NCBI GenBank assembly: GCA_031763025.1
Contig: JASSKH010000014.1
Location: forward strand, 6,890,633 to 6,954,632
From: Macrocystis pyrifera
Lineage: Eukaryota; Sar; Phaeophyceae; Laminariales; Laminariaceae
DNA length: 64,000 nt
Direction of reading: 5' to 3'
Made by a program: the position numbers and the translations under genes. The notes under the pieces were generated by a model that saw only the letters and a list, made by a program, of their open reading frames with translations, did not search any database and was not told where the DNA came from. This document shows positions 1-11,699 of the stretch, in pieces (position 1 is the stretch's first letter; each line of letters begins with the position of its first letter).

Positions 1-144
1 GCCATGCAATCGTCATATTTTTTTTCTTTCAACGTCAGTTTCGCTCTCTCGAGTCCCTGCAGGTTAAGGGCCCAGCCATTTTGAAGCCCCCGCCATTCAG
101 AAAACCTCGGAGCCCAATATTATTTTACATCTATACATTAATAT

Positions 145-475
145 TATGCTTGCCATCCGACAACGTGCGGCATGAGCTTGAACGTCGATCACTCAAAACA
201 TTCGTGAAAGAAAAAATCCCCGGAAACGAAGGAAACCTATGCACAAGGTATATCTCTGCCTTCTATGTCTACCTGCTCCTATGCTCTATCTACGATACGC
301 TGTTGTCTTTGCTCCTTCCCCCATCTCAATATGTACTTTTTACGTACCATTATTATCAAATCCTAAGCCGTATCCAAGCTCCATCTTCACGCCATCGGTG
401 TGGGTCTGCCATCCCCCCCCCCCCCCTGCTCCTTCTCGATTCCTAAGTTCCCCTATCGTAAAATAGGACGCGTTG
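145..475 (+). repeat. (TAA)n-tailed dispersed repeat, long copy
   Basis: The stretch begins with TTATTATTATGCTTGCCATCC and runs about 330 bp. The same sequence, reverse-complemented, is at about 6530-6815, and its first 150 bp recur at 38290-38450. The terminal piece (TGCTTGCCATCCGACAAYGTG next to TTA repeats) recurs at about 4916, 5765, 38296 and 56392. Read on the minus strand it ends in GGATGGCAAGCATAA followed by (TAA)n, as expected for a retroposon with a microsatellite tail. The internal short reading frames are not convincing as genes. Confidence 0.6.
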
Positions 476-550
476 CCTATTTTCGTGTTTCGTTTTATTT
501 TTCCCATCCCGTTTAATGTCTTCGCCGTTCTTTTTATCTCTCCCTTCTAA

Positions 551-642
551 TACGGGGGTCCATAGTTAACAGGACCTATGGTGTACATAAAAACCTATAT
601 ATTTGCCTATTTTTACCAACAATATTTGGTCCTATTTACTAG
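551..642. mobile_element. MITE family A, right end truncated
   Basis: The left terminus TACGGGGGTCCATAGTTAAC and the core (AACCTATATATTT, then CAATATTTGGTCC) match the other copies, but the right inverted repeat stops after TTTACTAGGTA. Confidence 0.7.
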
Positions 643-666
643 GTATTGATTTTTACACATGAATTA

Positions 667-771
667 TTACGGGGGTCCATAGTTAACAGGACCTATGGTG
701 TACATAAAAACCTATATATTTGACTATTTTTACCAACAAAATTTGGTCCCGTTAACTATGGACCGCTGTAA
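667..771. mobile_element. MITE family A (TTACGGGGG...CCGTAA)
   Basis: About 105 bp with terminal inverted repeats of about 25 bp: TTACGGGGGTCCATAGTTAA at the left and its complement at the right (slightly changed: GACCGCTGTAA). A family-wide core reads ACCTATATATTTGCCTATTT..CAATATTTGGTCC. It has no coding capacity. A TA lies on each side. It is one of about 19 copies in the window and is probably mobilised by a transposase encoded elsewhere. TA target duplications fit Tc1/mariner-type elements, but the superfamily is inference. Confidence 0.8.
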
Positions 772-835
772 TAGTCTTAAGTCAGACCCGGGTTCACACA
801 GATAGCAGAGGCTCCCCGCCTACTGCAAGTCCGTC

Positions 836-1545
836 TCACAAGCGTTCCTTAGTAGGATGCAGCTCACGCTTCATGCGACTCGCCCAAAACCTCACGGCGC
901 TTCACGCTTGGTGCTAGCAATGTCCCGCCTTTTCGGTGAAAACTCGACGTGATCCGTCCCGGCACTGTAGGGATGCGAGGGTCTATGATCATACTACACG
1001 GCCAAGGATGTTGTCGAGTACACTCCCTCCCCCCTATTATATATGGGTTGGGTTGGCGTCGGTTGGTGATGAAACTGTAAAACACGCCGCTCACTACTTG
1101 AGCTAGACAGCCATGGTACCGCTTTTTTTGTTGGCGGTCGGTCACAGCTGGTGGTCGAGTTGGATCATTTGTGCGAGGTGAAGAACCTTACTCCGCAAAA
1201 GGGGAATGATCGTATCACGTAGTGTTCATGGTAAGGCACCCAAGAGGCAGTTAGATAGTACTCCCATTGCTGCCTCTGGAAGTGGCTACACCGGAAATTA
1301 AATTTTATCCATTGAAGCTGTCATCCACATACAAGTCCGCCTCACAAGTGTTTTTCAGTATGCAGCTCACCCTTCATGCGACTCGCCGGGCACCTCACGG
1401 CGCTTCGCGCTTGGTGCAAGCAAGCAATGTCTGCCTGGTCGGCGAAAACCCGACACGCCCCGTCCCGGAATTGTGGGGATGCGAGGGTCTATCGTCATAC
1501 GACTACGGCCACGCATGACATCGAGTACATCTCTCCTATCGAATA
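836..1545 (-). repeat. Family C dispersed repeat, two copies
   Basis: A partial copy (about 836-1130) is followed by a nearly complete copy (about 1140-1545). Landmarks in the complete copy are GGCACCCAAGAGGCAGTT, TTCATGCGACTCGCCGGGCA, CGGCGAAAACCCGACACG and GATGCGAGGGTCTATCGTC. The same segments occur in the opposite orientation at 17945-18120, 18297-18715, 48630-49015, 49145-49320 and 58055-58190, and again at 36010-36205. No protein or RNA class is recognised. Confidence 0.65.
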
Positions 1546-1578
1546 CACCCCCTCCCACACACGCACCCTCCCCACTAC

Positions 1579-2170
1579 GTGCGTTTGGTGCCTTGCAGTC
1601 CCATCGCGACAAGACTTCATTCGGCCCTTTTTCTTCCCTCATCGATTCACGCGCCGTCCGTATGGCTGCACTTGCAACCCATTTGACGATATTGCGTACG
1701 GACACTAACAGGTTACGAGCCCCGTCGGCCATGTTATCATACCAGGAAACTGTTTTGAGCCCACAAAAAGTGTTTGTATCCCTACATATCGTACGCAAGC
1801 ACGGGCCGTCGTCCATATGGCCAGCCAGTTCTTCCACGACTTACTTGGTGATGTTGCGCATGAGAGCCGTGTTGGCGAGCAGAGCGCTCTCCCTGGTCTT
1901 GCACTGGTCCGCCTTCACGTAGATCAGCCGCATGGAGTTGATCAAGCCGTTTACCGTCACCGCGCACACGACCAGCAAGAAGCACAGGAGAACGGTGGCG
2001 CAGCAATCCCGCCTGCCGCTGTGGGTGTCCAGGTCGTAGCCCCAGGCGACAACTTCCGCCTTCCTCGGAGTGGACTGGAGGTGGAAGAGGCCCAGCAGCT
2101 GGCTGTTCTCGTTCTCCTCGTCCGGGCTTGGCGGGTCTCGGTTTTGATCTTGGTCAACCAGCAATACCAT
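1579..2170 (-). CDS. Predicted single-pass membrane protein, 5' exons
   Basis: Exon 1 runs from the ATG at 2170 to 1845. It encodes an acidic, polar N-terminus (MVLLVDQDQNRDPPSPDEEN) and then a clear hydrophobic segment at about residues 60-80 (CCATVLLCFLLVVCAVTVNG), followed by a Cys- and basic-residue region. It ends at a perfect donor (GTAAGT at 1844). A 63-nt intron ends in TAG at 1782. Exon 2 (1781-1579) continues in phase: AA|G makes Lys, then DTNTFCGLKTVSWYDNMADG. A possible donor GTAGTG follows at 1578. Later exons are not found; family C repeats follow immediately. The family is not recognised. The product would be a membrane protein with one transmembrane helix. Confidence rests on the phase-consistent short intron and the plausible composition. 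Confidence 0.55.
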
Positions 2171-2396
2171 GGTATCACGTGGGAGTGAACAAGAAAGACC
2201 GCCCGCCCCCCTCCCCCCCGCCCACCTGTTTGCGAAATTCATTCGGGAGCGCCGGGCGGGCGTTGGGAAAGCGTGAGGTTAAGCCTACTGAGCAGGTATT
2301 GGGACCCATGAAAAGAGGTGAAAAAATACACGAGAAGGGGCGAGCGCATCAGCACGATTTCTCAGAAAAAAAATCTTGCCACTACGGGGAATCATA

Positions 2397-2501
2397 TCAC
2401 GGGGGGCCATAGTAAATATGACCAAATATTGTTAGTAAAAATAGGTAAATATGTACATTTTCATGTATACCATAGGTCCTGTTAACTATGGACCCCCGTG
2501 A
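2397..2501. mobile_element. MITE family A
   Basis: Both termini are present (TCACGGGGGGCCATAGTAAA and its complement ending CCCCCGTGA). The core is in the opposite orientation to the 667 copy. A degraded relative (ACCAGGTATATTTTAGTG..CATATTTAGTCCTGATTACT) follows at about 2508-2600. Confidence 0.75.
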
Positions 2502-2599
2502 TAGTAATCTGGACCCATAATACACACAAAAAACTATACCAGGTATATTTTAGTGTTTTTACTATCAAGCATATTTAGTCCTGATTACTACAAAATGTT

Positions 2600-3020
2600 C
2601 CCCGAAATGTTAGTAATATTAGCCTCATTGCGTTCTTATCTACGTAGGTACACAGGTTCTTTTAAAAACAGGCCCTGTCCCCCCAAATATCGGGCCAAGT
2701 AATGCTAGAGATCGATCGGTTCCTTAGAAAAAACCCGGTTTCTAAGGATTTTTTCGTTGTTGTTGTTTAGGTGTACCATTAGCGGGGCCTGATTCATTCG
2801 TTTGCCCGGGTTTTATTACGGGGAATATTCCGAGAACATCATCATCTACCCTGCTACCTGTACCCTGTACTCAGCTACTGCTCTGCTTCTGTAATTCTGG
2901 AGGAATCGGCCTTTCCGCTTCTCGGCCTTTTTCGGAAAAAAAAAGAAACGCCAGAGGCTCAGCGTACACGTATACCTGGTACTGCTACTGCTGTACATAT
3001 ACGTATAAAAATATGTGCTA
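2600..3020. other. Intergenic, no gene recognised
   Basis: No conserved reading frame, RNA or known repeat is seen, apart from one copy of the palindrome TACCTGGTA at 2973. Confidence 0.5.
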
Positions 3021-3125
3021 TTACGGGGGACCATAGTTAATAGGACCTATGGTAAACACAAAAACCTATATATTTACCTATTTTTACTAACAATATTTGG
3101 TCCTATTTACTATGATCCCCCGTAA
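3021..3125. mobile_element. MITE family A
   Basis: A near-consensus copy: TTACGGGGGACCATAGTTAA at the left, ATGATCCCCCGTAA at the right, 105 bp, preceded by TA. Confidence 0.85.
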
Positions 3126-3163
3126 TCACTTCATGTCAACTGGACGGAAATATAAGGATAGTA

Positions 3164-3269
3164 TTACAGGGGGTCATAGTAAATAGAACCTACGGTAAAC
3201 ACAAAAAACCTATACATTTACCTATTTTTACGAACAATATTTGGTCCTATTCACTATGGTCCCTCGCAA
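3164..3269. mobile_element. MITE family A, diverged ends
   Basis: Left end TTACAGGGGGTCATAGTAAA and right end TATGGTCCCTCGCAA flank a typical core, only 38 bp from the previous copy. Confidence 0.8.
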
Positions 3270-3911
3270 TACTGGTATGCTGTAGATACATATGAAGATG
3301 AACACCCAACCGTCCAGCGCGGTACCGAGTTTGATACGACATACCCACAGACAAAAAAAAAAACGAAATTGAATTTTGCCAAGTATTCAGGTCTGATTGA
3401 TATTAATAGTATAGCATAGCATCTTGCATGTATGACGTCATTGGATGTTATGACTGGAATAATCGCTGTACACGTTGTGTCAGACGACGAAGGGAATAAT
3501 AACAAAATTATTTCGATATTTGATACCAGTACATTTTAGCTTAATTGTTCGTTCATTGCTACTATCAATACTGCTGCTGTATCTCTGCATGTATCTGCAT
3601 AAACAAAAATTGGAAAAAAAAAACGGGGACACGGGGATGGATGCCAGGTGGGGGTGGAGGACAAAGCGCGAAACGCGTCCGATTTGATATTCGAAAGTTC
3701 GATGTTCCGGTATGTATATCGAAACTTCCGACACGATATCCAAGACGAATTTAACGTCAACTGTCAACGGCCGCTGATGTTACTGCATACTATTAATGAG
3801 TACCAGGTAGTACATATTAAGATACTACCAGCACTGTTGCATCAAGAGTTGCGCCCTTTCGTTCTAGTGCTTATAGTATGCGGTATCGTTTATTTTTCTT
3901 GTTCTGTACTA
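3270..3911. other. Intergenic, no gene recognised
   Basis: Open frames here are short, overlap on both strands and have no domain signature. One TACCAGGTA motif lies at 3801. Confidence 0.5.
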
Positions 3912-4015
3912 TGACGGGGGTCCATAGTTAATAGGACCTATGATATACATAAAAACCTATAAATTCAATTATTTTTAGTAACAATATTAGGTCCTATTTA
4001 CTATGGTCCCCGTAG
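3912..4015. mobile_element. MITE family A
   Basis: TGACGGGGGTCCATAGTTAA at the left and CTATGGTCCCCGTAG at the right, with a typical core. Confidence 0.8.
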
Positions 4016-4238
4016 TACCGTTTCCTTTTTCCTGTTTGCTCTCTTGGATGCGTTTCTTTGCTCTCTGTTTCTTTTTATTCTGTTGATGCTGCTGTTTCCT
4101 TTTGTTATCGCTCTTTTATAGAATGTGTAGACGTGTCTGTCGTATCGTATGATGAACGTGACGTTGCGTTGTCTACGTACTGCTATGCTTACTCCATGCA
4201 CTGCTATGCCTACTCCATGCATAACAATGCAGTATCTC

Positions 4239-5380
4239 GGTGGCGTAGCTTTGTGACCGCAGAACTTGTAACTCTCTAAGATTAAAGAATCGGCACGGAT
4301 GTCGACGAGTAAAAAGAGTGAAGGACACACACAATACTGCCTGTCTGCACATCTCCTACGGGGGGGGGCACGACATTTTTTTCGGTTTTTTTTTTTCCCT
4401 TTGATACGTTTTTCTTTGTTTCTTTCGGTTTTTCTCTCTTGCCTGTCGTACCCAGTACGATGACATGGCAGCGCATCGTCTACGCCGTCTGCTTACTGCA
4501 TAGTATCTCTGCTGTGTCGTAGTTAGGTGATCATAGAGCTTGTATCTCTCTATTAAGAAGACTATGTATCCGAAACCGGGCAGAGAAACGACCCCAGAGA
4601 TAACCGCAGCCCCTGGTTCAGCCAACAGGCATTATCGGGTGCGACTCTTCCCTCCGAAGCTCATCGTATAGACTGCAAGTACTGAAAAGCTTCGCCACGA
4701 AAAACAGAAAAAATAGAGGCATCGCTGGAGACACCACTCGCAGAGCGAAAACGGCGAAGTTATCTTACAGCCGTATTCTTCCTCGCCGTCGTAATCGGCG
4801 AGTTTGGAGTGTCGCCGCAGTCGCACCGGGCGACACCCAACAAAGCTTTCCCACCTGAGACGGGATGGCACCGCCGTTCCCGGCGGGAGGTGATGCCATT
4901 CTTTCGATCGACACTATTTATTACTATTATGCTTGCCATCCGACAATGTGTAGTGTTGTCCCAAAAGAGACTGAGGAACAGAAGGTGAAGAACTCCCCAG
5001 AACAAAAGCGCAGCACAAATATAACGTTGTATCGAAGAATCGGCAGGGACACTGGTTGTCCTGGATATCGACGGATAGAAAGAACGGTTTAATGTGACGA
5101 CTACACACCGCCGTACGCAGATGATGGGCTTCATGAACACGCGGCAGGCAGCGAGACCAACTCTACTGCAACCTGCGTATTACATTGTTGTATTATACCA
5201 GTACCAGTATATACGTACAACTATTAATATAAATAGTATCTCTACTACTGTGGGTGGCGTAGCTTTGTGACCACATAAACTTGTATCTCTTCCAGGATAG
5301 AACTGAGAAGAATCGGCACGGACACTGGTCGTGCCGGATGTCGACGGGTAGAAAGAACGGTTTAATGTGAACACACACAC
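4239..5380 (+). repeat. Family B repeat cluster (three partial copies)
   Basis: Three partial copies of one dispersed repeat lie at about 4239-4335, 4916-5105 and 5253-5380. Landmarks are TGGCGTAGCTTTGTGACCAC, AACTTGTATCTCT, GAAGAATCGGCACGGACACT, GTCGACGGGTAGAAAGAACG and GTTTAATGTGA. The middle copy carries the TGCTTGCCATCC end next to TTATTA, tying family B to the (TAA)n-tailed family. Other copies are at 6220-6345 (minus), 7315-7440 (plus) and 12270-12400 (minus). Short reading frames are shared between copies, but they are not conserved on both sides of the indels. Confidence 0.6.
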
Positions 5381-5689
5381 ATCACGCTTCTGCTCCTTGT
5401 GTGTTTTGTCTTGACATTAATTTGAAACAACGTTCTTTCTACCCAACGAACTACATTACACCATAGGGTTCAGTACACACCCAGTGTCCGTCCTGATTCC
5501 ATATCCTAAAGCATGAAGAGGTACTACTCCTCGAGGCCACAGATTGCTGCAGTGAGAGAGAAAAAAACAGAGAAAAAAAAAACACAAATGAATTATTACA
5601 GCAAGTGAAGCGCCCACGTTCGAACCGGGTACGAGAAAACAACGTCGCATCGGTTTTTTATTTGTAGGCAGATGATACTGCCAGCCGCG

Positions 5690-5805
5690 CTTTTGTTCTG
5701 GGGAGTTATTCACTTTCTGTTCCTTTACCCGGTATTAATAATAATCTTTTTTAGAACAACACTACTACACATTGTCGGATGGGCAAGCATAATAATAATA
5801 ATATT
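5690..5805 (-). repeat. (TAA)n-tailed repeat, 3' end
   Basis: The minus-orientation form reads TTGTTCTGGGGAGTTATTCA, CACATTGTCGGATGGGCAAG, then CATAATAATAATAATA. It matches the terminal segment at 4916-5020 and 56389-56500 in reverse complement. Confidence 0.55.
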
Positions 5806-6219
5806 GTTATAGAAAAACACGACAATAAGAAAGAATAAACGAAATAATTATGGAATAAAAACAGAATACAAGGAGAGACGCAAAGGGATCAGAAAGGCCA
5901 GCAGAACAAAAGCATCGTACACGTTCAAGTGGGAACGGATAACTGCTGCATCCATGAGGCAACAAGGAGAGGAAGATGTCGGCACACTAAGACGGACGCC
6001 GGGGGGGGGGGGGGGAAAACAAACAAAGGGAGCAAAACTGTACAACTTCGTATTTACCGTACCACACTGGGTGATAAGATAACACACACCCTGCCACGAA
6101 TTTCAGACCCGGTTTCCTCCAAAACATGGGCGGTACATACATCGAAAATGGCGACTTTTGGAAAGATTTGTAGAGACAAGGTCGCATTGGTACGTGGCTC
6201 GGCATATATATATGTGTGT

Positions 6220-6345
6220 ATTCTTCAGACACATTGAACCGTTCTTTCTCTGTTCTACTTTCTACCCGTCGACGTCCAGCACAACCAGTGTCCATGCCGA
6301 TTCTTCAGTCCTAGGGAGAGAGTTGCGCTGTGGTCACAAAACTAC
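6220..6345 (-). repeat. Family B repeat copy
   Basis: Reverse complement of the 5253-5380 copy: CATTGAACCGTTCTTTCT, CCCGTCGACGTCCAGCACAA, CCGATTCTTCAGTCCTAG. Confidence 0.6.
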
Positions 6346-6529
6346 TACAGACTATGAATAGGCCTGGCCCACAGAGTGATACTTCACAACAACCTTGTTA
6401 TTAAAGTTCATTCTTATCGGAGTGGTTTTTATCAAGAATTTCCAAAGTTTGAAAGCAATTGGAGATATGTATCAATATAATATACCGAGGCGTATCGCGA
6501 TTTAGACTCCAGCTTAGGGGTCGTCAGGA

Positions 6530-6815
6530 ATCGAGAAGGAGCAGAGGGGGCATGGCAGGGGGGGGAGATGACAGACCCACACCGATGGCGCGCGGATGGA
6601 GCTTGGATGCGGCTCAGGAATTAAGAATAATAGAACGTAAGGAGTACATTTGAGATAGATGAAGGAGCAAAGACAGAGTATCGTAGATGAAGCATACGAG
6701 GGAGTAGACATACTTAAAAGGCAGATAGACCTCTTTGTACCCGGGATTTATTCTTTCAGGAATGTTTTGATTGATCAACGCGTTGAACATTGTCGGATAG
6801 CACGCATAATAAACG
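6530..6815 (-). repeat. (TAA)n-tailed dispersed repeat, long copy
   Basis: Reverse complement of 145-475, including GGAGCTTGGATGCGG, AAGGAGTACATTTGAGATAG and the terminus ACATTGTCGGATAGCACGCA followed by TAATAAA. Confidence 0.6.
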
Positions 6816-7314
6816 GAGGTGTTCTGTCGCTATATATTCGTGGAATTCTCCAGAAGCAAAAAAATCGTGTTTGTTAAATTTCACATATTTGGGAAAAAAA
6901 TCAGGAAAATCTGGAAGACTGAAAAATTGCGCGAAAAAAACATGGGAAATCTGGAAAAAAAGCTCTCCGACAAGAATGACCCGTACTAAGCAGTTATATA
7001 ATCTACATACAAATATGCAGTAAGAAGCAGGGTAGACAAATGCCATTTCGTCGTATTGAATACGACAGGCACGACATGCGCGCAACGTTATATGAAAGAG
7101 AAAAAGAAAAAAAAAGTAGATGGAATCAAAGAAGAAAGAAAAAAAGAAAAAAGTACCAGGAGGTATATATCCATTCATTCGTGTACGTGCTCTCCCCGTT
7201 GTCTCTGCTTTGAGAATCGTCCGGCGGTGTGTGTGTGTTATTATCTTGCGTGTTCTGCGGTATTTAAACCAGGTGACGCCCACTGCCGTGCTTAATGCAT
7301 ACGTGGCAACGTAG

Positions 7315-7440
7315 TATCTCTTATCTGTGGCGTAGCTTTGTGACCACAGAACTTGTATCTCTCTAGGATTGAAGAATCTACACGGACACTGGTTGTGTGT
7401 GCTGGACGTCGACGGGTAGAAAGAACGGTTTATTGTGAAG
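7315..7440 (+). repeat. Family B repeat copy
   Basis: Landmarks TGTGGCGTAGCTTTGTGACC, AACTTGTATCTCTCTAGGAT and GACGTCGACGGGTAGAAAGA. The TGGCGTAGC start resembles a pol III A box, but I see no good B box, so tRNA origin is not claimed. Confidence 0.6.
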
Positions 7441-8490
<1,050 letters not shown>

Positions 8491-10275
8491 AATAGTTTTT
8501 TTCAATACTTGTAAAATTCGGTAAAAATGGAATATAGACGAGACGTAATACGCAGCTTGCAAAGTTGAGTATCAACTATTTTATCAGTCGAACTCACAGC
8601 TGACGTATTTCAAAATTTATAAAATAGTTTTTCTTTGAAAAATGATGAAATATTTTTTTATCTTGTGTGTATGGGCGTCGATCGCTTCTGTTTCTTAGGC
8701 TGAAATTTCCTATCTTGTTGGCCAAGTTGAGCTACTGCATTTTTTTACTTATCTGTTATAAAAAGGCCGAATCCCTTGTTCTTCGTGAACGGCCGGGCCT
8801 CAATTTCTTACCGATGCAATCTTTAATGGCGGGGTATATATGTATGTAATACATACAGCCAATACCTCTTCGGGTGGTACTAATATAATATTTCCACACC
8901 GAAGAATGTCATTGCGTAGCGTAGCAGGTATATACGGAGTAGAGTTTTGCAGTTAGTTGTTGCGGCCAACTCCATCCCCACCATATACGATCACATGCTT
9001 CGCGGCGGTGTGCTTTTGCTAGCCAAGGCAAAACGCATACGTACGCGAACCTTACGGGACAAGGGCTGCTGGATAAGGTGATGATGCAAAGGGCCGAGGA
9101 CAAACAACACAACAACAGGACGCGCAGCTTCCAGCCACAGGTCGAGAAAAAAGGCAACACAGGAGGAATGAAATATCAAAGTATACAGCTGAGTATATGG
9201 TACTTCGTGGAAGAGACCGGTCATTTTGGGCACGTCAAGGCTTTTACCATGTCATTATATACCAAGTTTAGTCTACATTGCGGTCAGTCACGTCACGCAG
9301 GAAAACAAGTTTAGCATCAGAGAGTCGCTGCGTACAGAACCATCTGATGATCGTGGATTTTACAGCAGCAGCGGCAGCAGCACACACACACAGCAGCAAT
9401 CAACCAACAACCTGAAGAACCAGCCATCCTGTCAAAAACGTTGCAACGGCAATGATCACCAAGCACCACACACACGACCGTCTCGGCTTTGGGTTTGTGA
9501 GAGAGAGCGTGCGATCGTTCAACTCACCTGCTACCTGCAGCCCTAGGTGGCAACGAGATCGGTGAGGGTCCACGAGCAACGCGCCTCACAGAGGCCACAG
9601 GCCACACACAGACCACGAGACGCGAGACACGTAAATCGCAAAAATGGCCAGACGCCGGACAGAGGGGGCGGACGCGGTGAAACTTAAAAAGTTTTTCTTC
9701 AGTGACTGCAGTTGTCGGTTGTCGTCACCGAAACGTGAAACGTTCCACCCCACTCATAAAAAATGTCCAAATATATTTGTACCCATGTACCCACCCGTCC
9801 ACAAGCTCTCACGTCACAGCTGTCCAACCTGTCTCAGACCTGAGAAGACGTATAAATACGTACCTGGTACATACACTACTCGCCCTCGTATCAGACAAAA
9901 TATACATACGCGTATATCATCATCATCATCCATCAATCAGCAGCGCGTCGTACGAGGGGATTCAGTTTTCGTTTTTTTTTTTTTCCATCCCACCATTTTT
10001 TTGTTCGTCCGCACTGCTGTTGTTGCTGCACTGCTGTTTGCTCCATCTGCACTGCTGTGTGTTCGATGCACTCACTGAGGTATTGTACTCTATATCATGA
10101 CTGCTCTGTGCAACAAACAAAACAATACAAATAATGTGTGCGAGTAACGACCTCTGCAACGTGGTGAGTGTGTCTTAGAACTGCCGTTGAGTTCCGTTTT
10201 TGGGAAAAACTACTTGAAATTTCAGTGCTTTGTCCCCAAAACGGGGGACGGCGGTTCTAATTCCAGACCACCAAC
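8491..10275. other. Intergenic, no convincing gene
   Basis: An ATG at 9644 opens a 144-codon frame (MARRRTEGADAVKLKK...), but it has no recognisable domain, and a second frame overlaps it without preference. Short (CA)n, (CAG)n and (ATC)n runs occur at 9367-9400 and 9918-9935. One TACCTGGTA motif lies at 9861. Confidence 0.45.
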
Positions 10276-10279
10276 AAGG

Positions 10280-11058
10280 ATGTCGACGGGTGGAAATAAC
10301 CCTTTCTTTTGTTATGTATGCGCACGTATGTATTGGCAGCGGAGGCTAATAATACACGACATGCACGATTATGTATGTCATCGGTCGGGTGCGCAAGTAA
10401 ACCAGCACCAGCCTCGGGTGCACGCGCTCTCCCGCACCTGTAAGAGGATGTCCATCCGCCACCAAATAAATGGAAAGCGGAGCGCCTTTCCACGCAAACA
10501 GGGATCTCCGCATGGACATCGTCATCGAGACAGGAGGACTCCGAGATGCTAGAGAGATGCTACGGCATCAGAGTATATATCGCGATAAAGCGGTACTCCT
10601 CGACGTCGCGTATGTATGCGGATCCACAAGCGGGGATCCACATGCGGGCAGGCAGCGCTGACCGAGACGGATCAGCTTCTTCCACTTCTGAGGCGCGCAA
10701 GCGCAGCCACTACGCTCGTCCGGGACAGGTGTCCTTCGACGAGCGCAGCTACAAACTCGCCACCCTCGCGGTGGAAAGCTTTGGGCGCCTCGGAAAGGAA
10801 GGCAGCGATCTAATTGATCAGTTGGCGACAAGCATAATAGTTGGAGGGACGGACGGATCGTCCCTGGCGCGGAAGGGCGTCTGCAAAGAACGCCTCTTCC
10901 AGATCATCTCCGTGACTACACAGGTCGCAATTTCACGTATTAGAGTACATAGATATAAACTTGCCCTGAGAGACCGCCAGGCCGCTAGGGGAAGGGAGGA
11001 AGAAGCCGGAGGAATGCGGCCAATTGTTACATGGGGATGGAACGTCGATGAGGAATAG
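10280..11058 (+). pseudogene. Retroelement-type protein fragment, frameshifted
   Basis: Three plus-strand frames in succession give one protein-like path. The first (about 10360-10470) reads HDYVCHRSGAQVNQHQPRVH. The second (about 10470-10610) reads RMDIVIETGGLRDA.. and YRDKAVLLDVAY. The third (about 10610-11058) reads DPQAGIHMRAGSADRDGS, VSFDERSYKLATLAVESFGR and VCKERLFQIISVTTQVAISR, ending at a stop at 11056-11058. The order (HD start, then R-x-D, then LLDV-T/A-Y) resembles the endonuclease-like tail that follows reverse transcriptase in some non-LTR retroelements. That is inference from pattern memory. No RT palm (YxDD) is present here, so it is a dead, truncated copy. At least two frameshifts are needed. 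Confidence 0.5.
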
Positions 11059-11233
11059 AATATATTATACTGGTAGCTAAAATGAAATGTTGTGGGGAAT
11101 GGGAATTTGGAAATGACAGGAAGAGAAGTGTATGAGGGATACTACTGATTTAAGGAAGGATATTTGGTTTATATTTGAACGGCATCTACGCCATTTTGTC
11201 AGAAGGCAGGCATGATAATAATAATTTAAACTA

Positions 11234-11337
11234 TTACGGGGGACTATATTAAATAGGACCACGGTACACAAAAACTCTCCCGGTATTATATATTTACGAG
11301 CTTTTTTTACTAGCAATATTTGGTCCTATTTACTACG

Positions 11338-11338
<1 letters not shown>
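11234..11338. mobile_element. MITE family A, right end lost at poly-T
   Basis: Left end TTACGGGGGACTATATTAAA and core CAATATTTGGTCCTATTTAC are present. The right terminus is replaced by the T tract that starts at 11338. Confidence 0.7.
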
Positions 11339-11368
<30 letters not shown>

Positions 11369-11680
11369 CATCACTTTTACTTTCCAGCCCACTCGTAGGT
11401 AGTTTTACCCTCGACGATCTTCTGGACAAGCCGTGGTCACAGGTGTCGTCCCTTCTCCCCCCCGGTACGTGCCTTTATTTTTTATCGCGCATAGGGTTCA
11501 GCATTCCCACTACTCGTCGATTTTCATCGAATGTACAGCTAACTCACGCTCTCGCGCTTTCCGCTAATAATCAATTTTATGCAAGAAAAAGTCCCTATGA
11601 GCATGCACTCGGTGAGACTCGAACTCACGAAATTGATCTTGATAGGCTCGCGGACCACCTACCGAGCCACCGGGGACGCC
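11339..11680 (-). mobile_element. tRNA-derived SINE, copy 1
   Basis: Read on the minus strand it starts GGCGTCCCCGGTGGCTCGG, with a pol III A-box-like TGGCTCGGTAGG. About 45 bp later comes a B-box-like GAGTTCGAGTCTC, the layout of a tRNA head. The body (AGCGGAAAGCGCGAGAGCGT, GGGAATGCTGAACCCTATG, GGCACGTACCGGGGGG) is shared with the copies at 27559 and 54450. The minus-strand 3' end AAAGTAAAAGTGATGATAAA runs into about 27 A's (T's at 11339-11366). Together these indicate a SINE with an A tail. The parent tRNA was not identified. Confidence 0.7.
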
Positions 11681-11699
11681 GGTATGGTCCCAGGCAATA

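Noticed and set aside
5580-5640. B-box-like GGTTCGAACGTGG on the minus strand
   Set aside because: No A box at the right distance and no cloverleaf; not called as a tRNA or SINE.
7315-7440. Family B as a tRNA-derived SINE because of TGGCGTAGC
   Set aside because: Only a weak A-box-like word; no B box.
9644-10078. 144-codon ATG frame (MARRRTEGADAV...)
   Set aside because: No recognisable domain, overlapping competing frame, and simple-sequence content; chance cannot be excluded.
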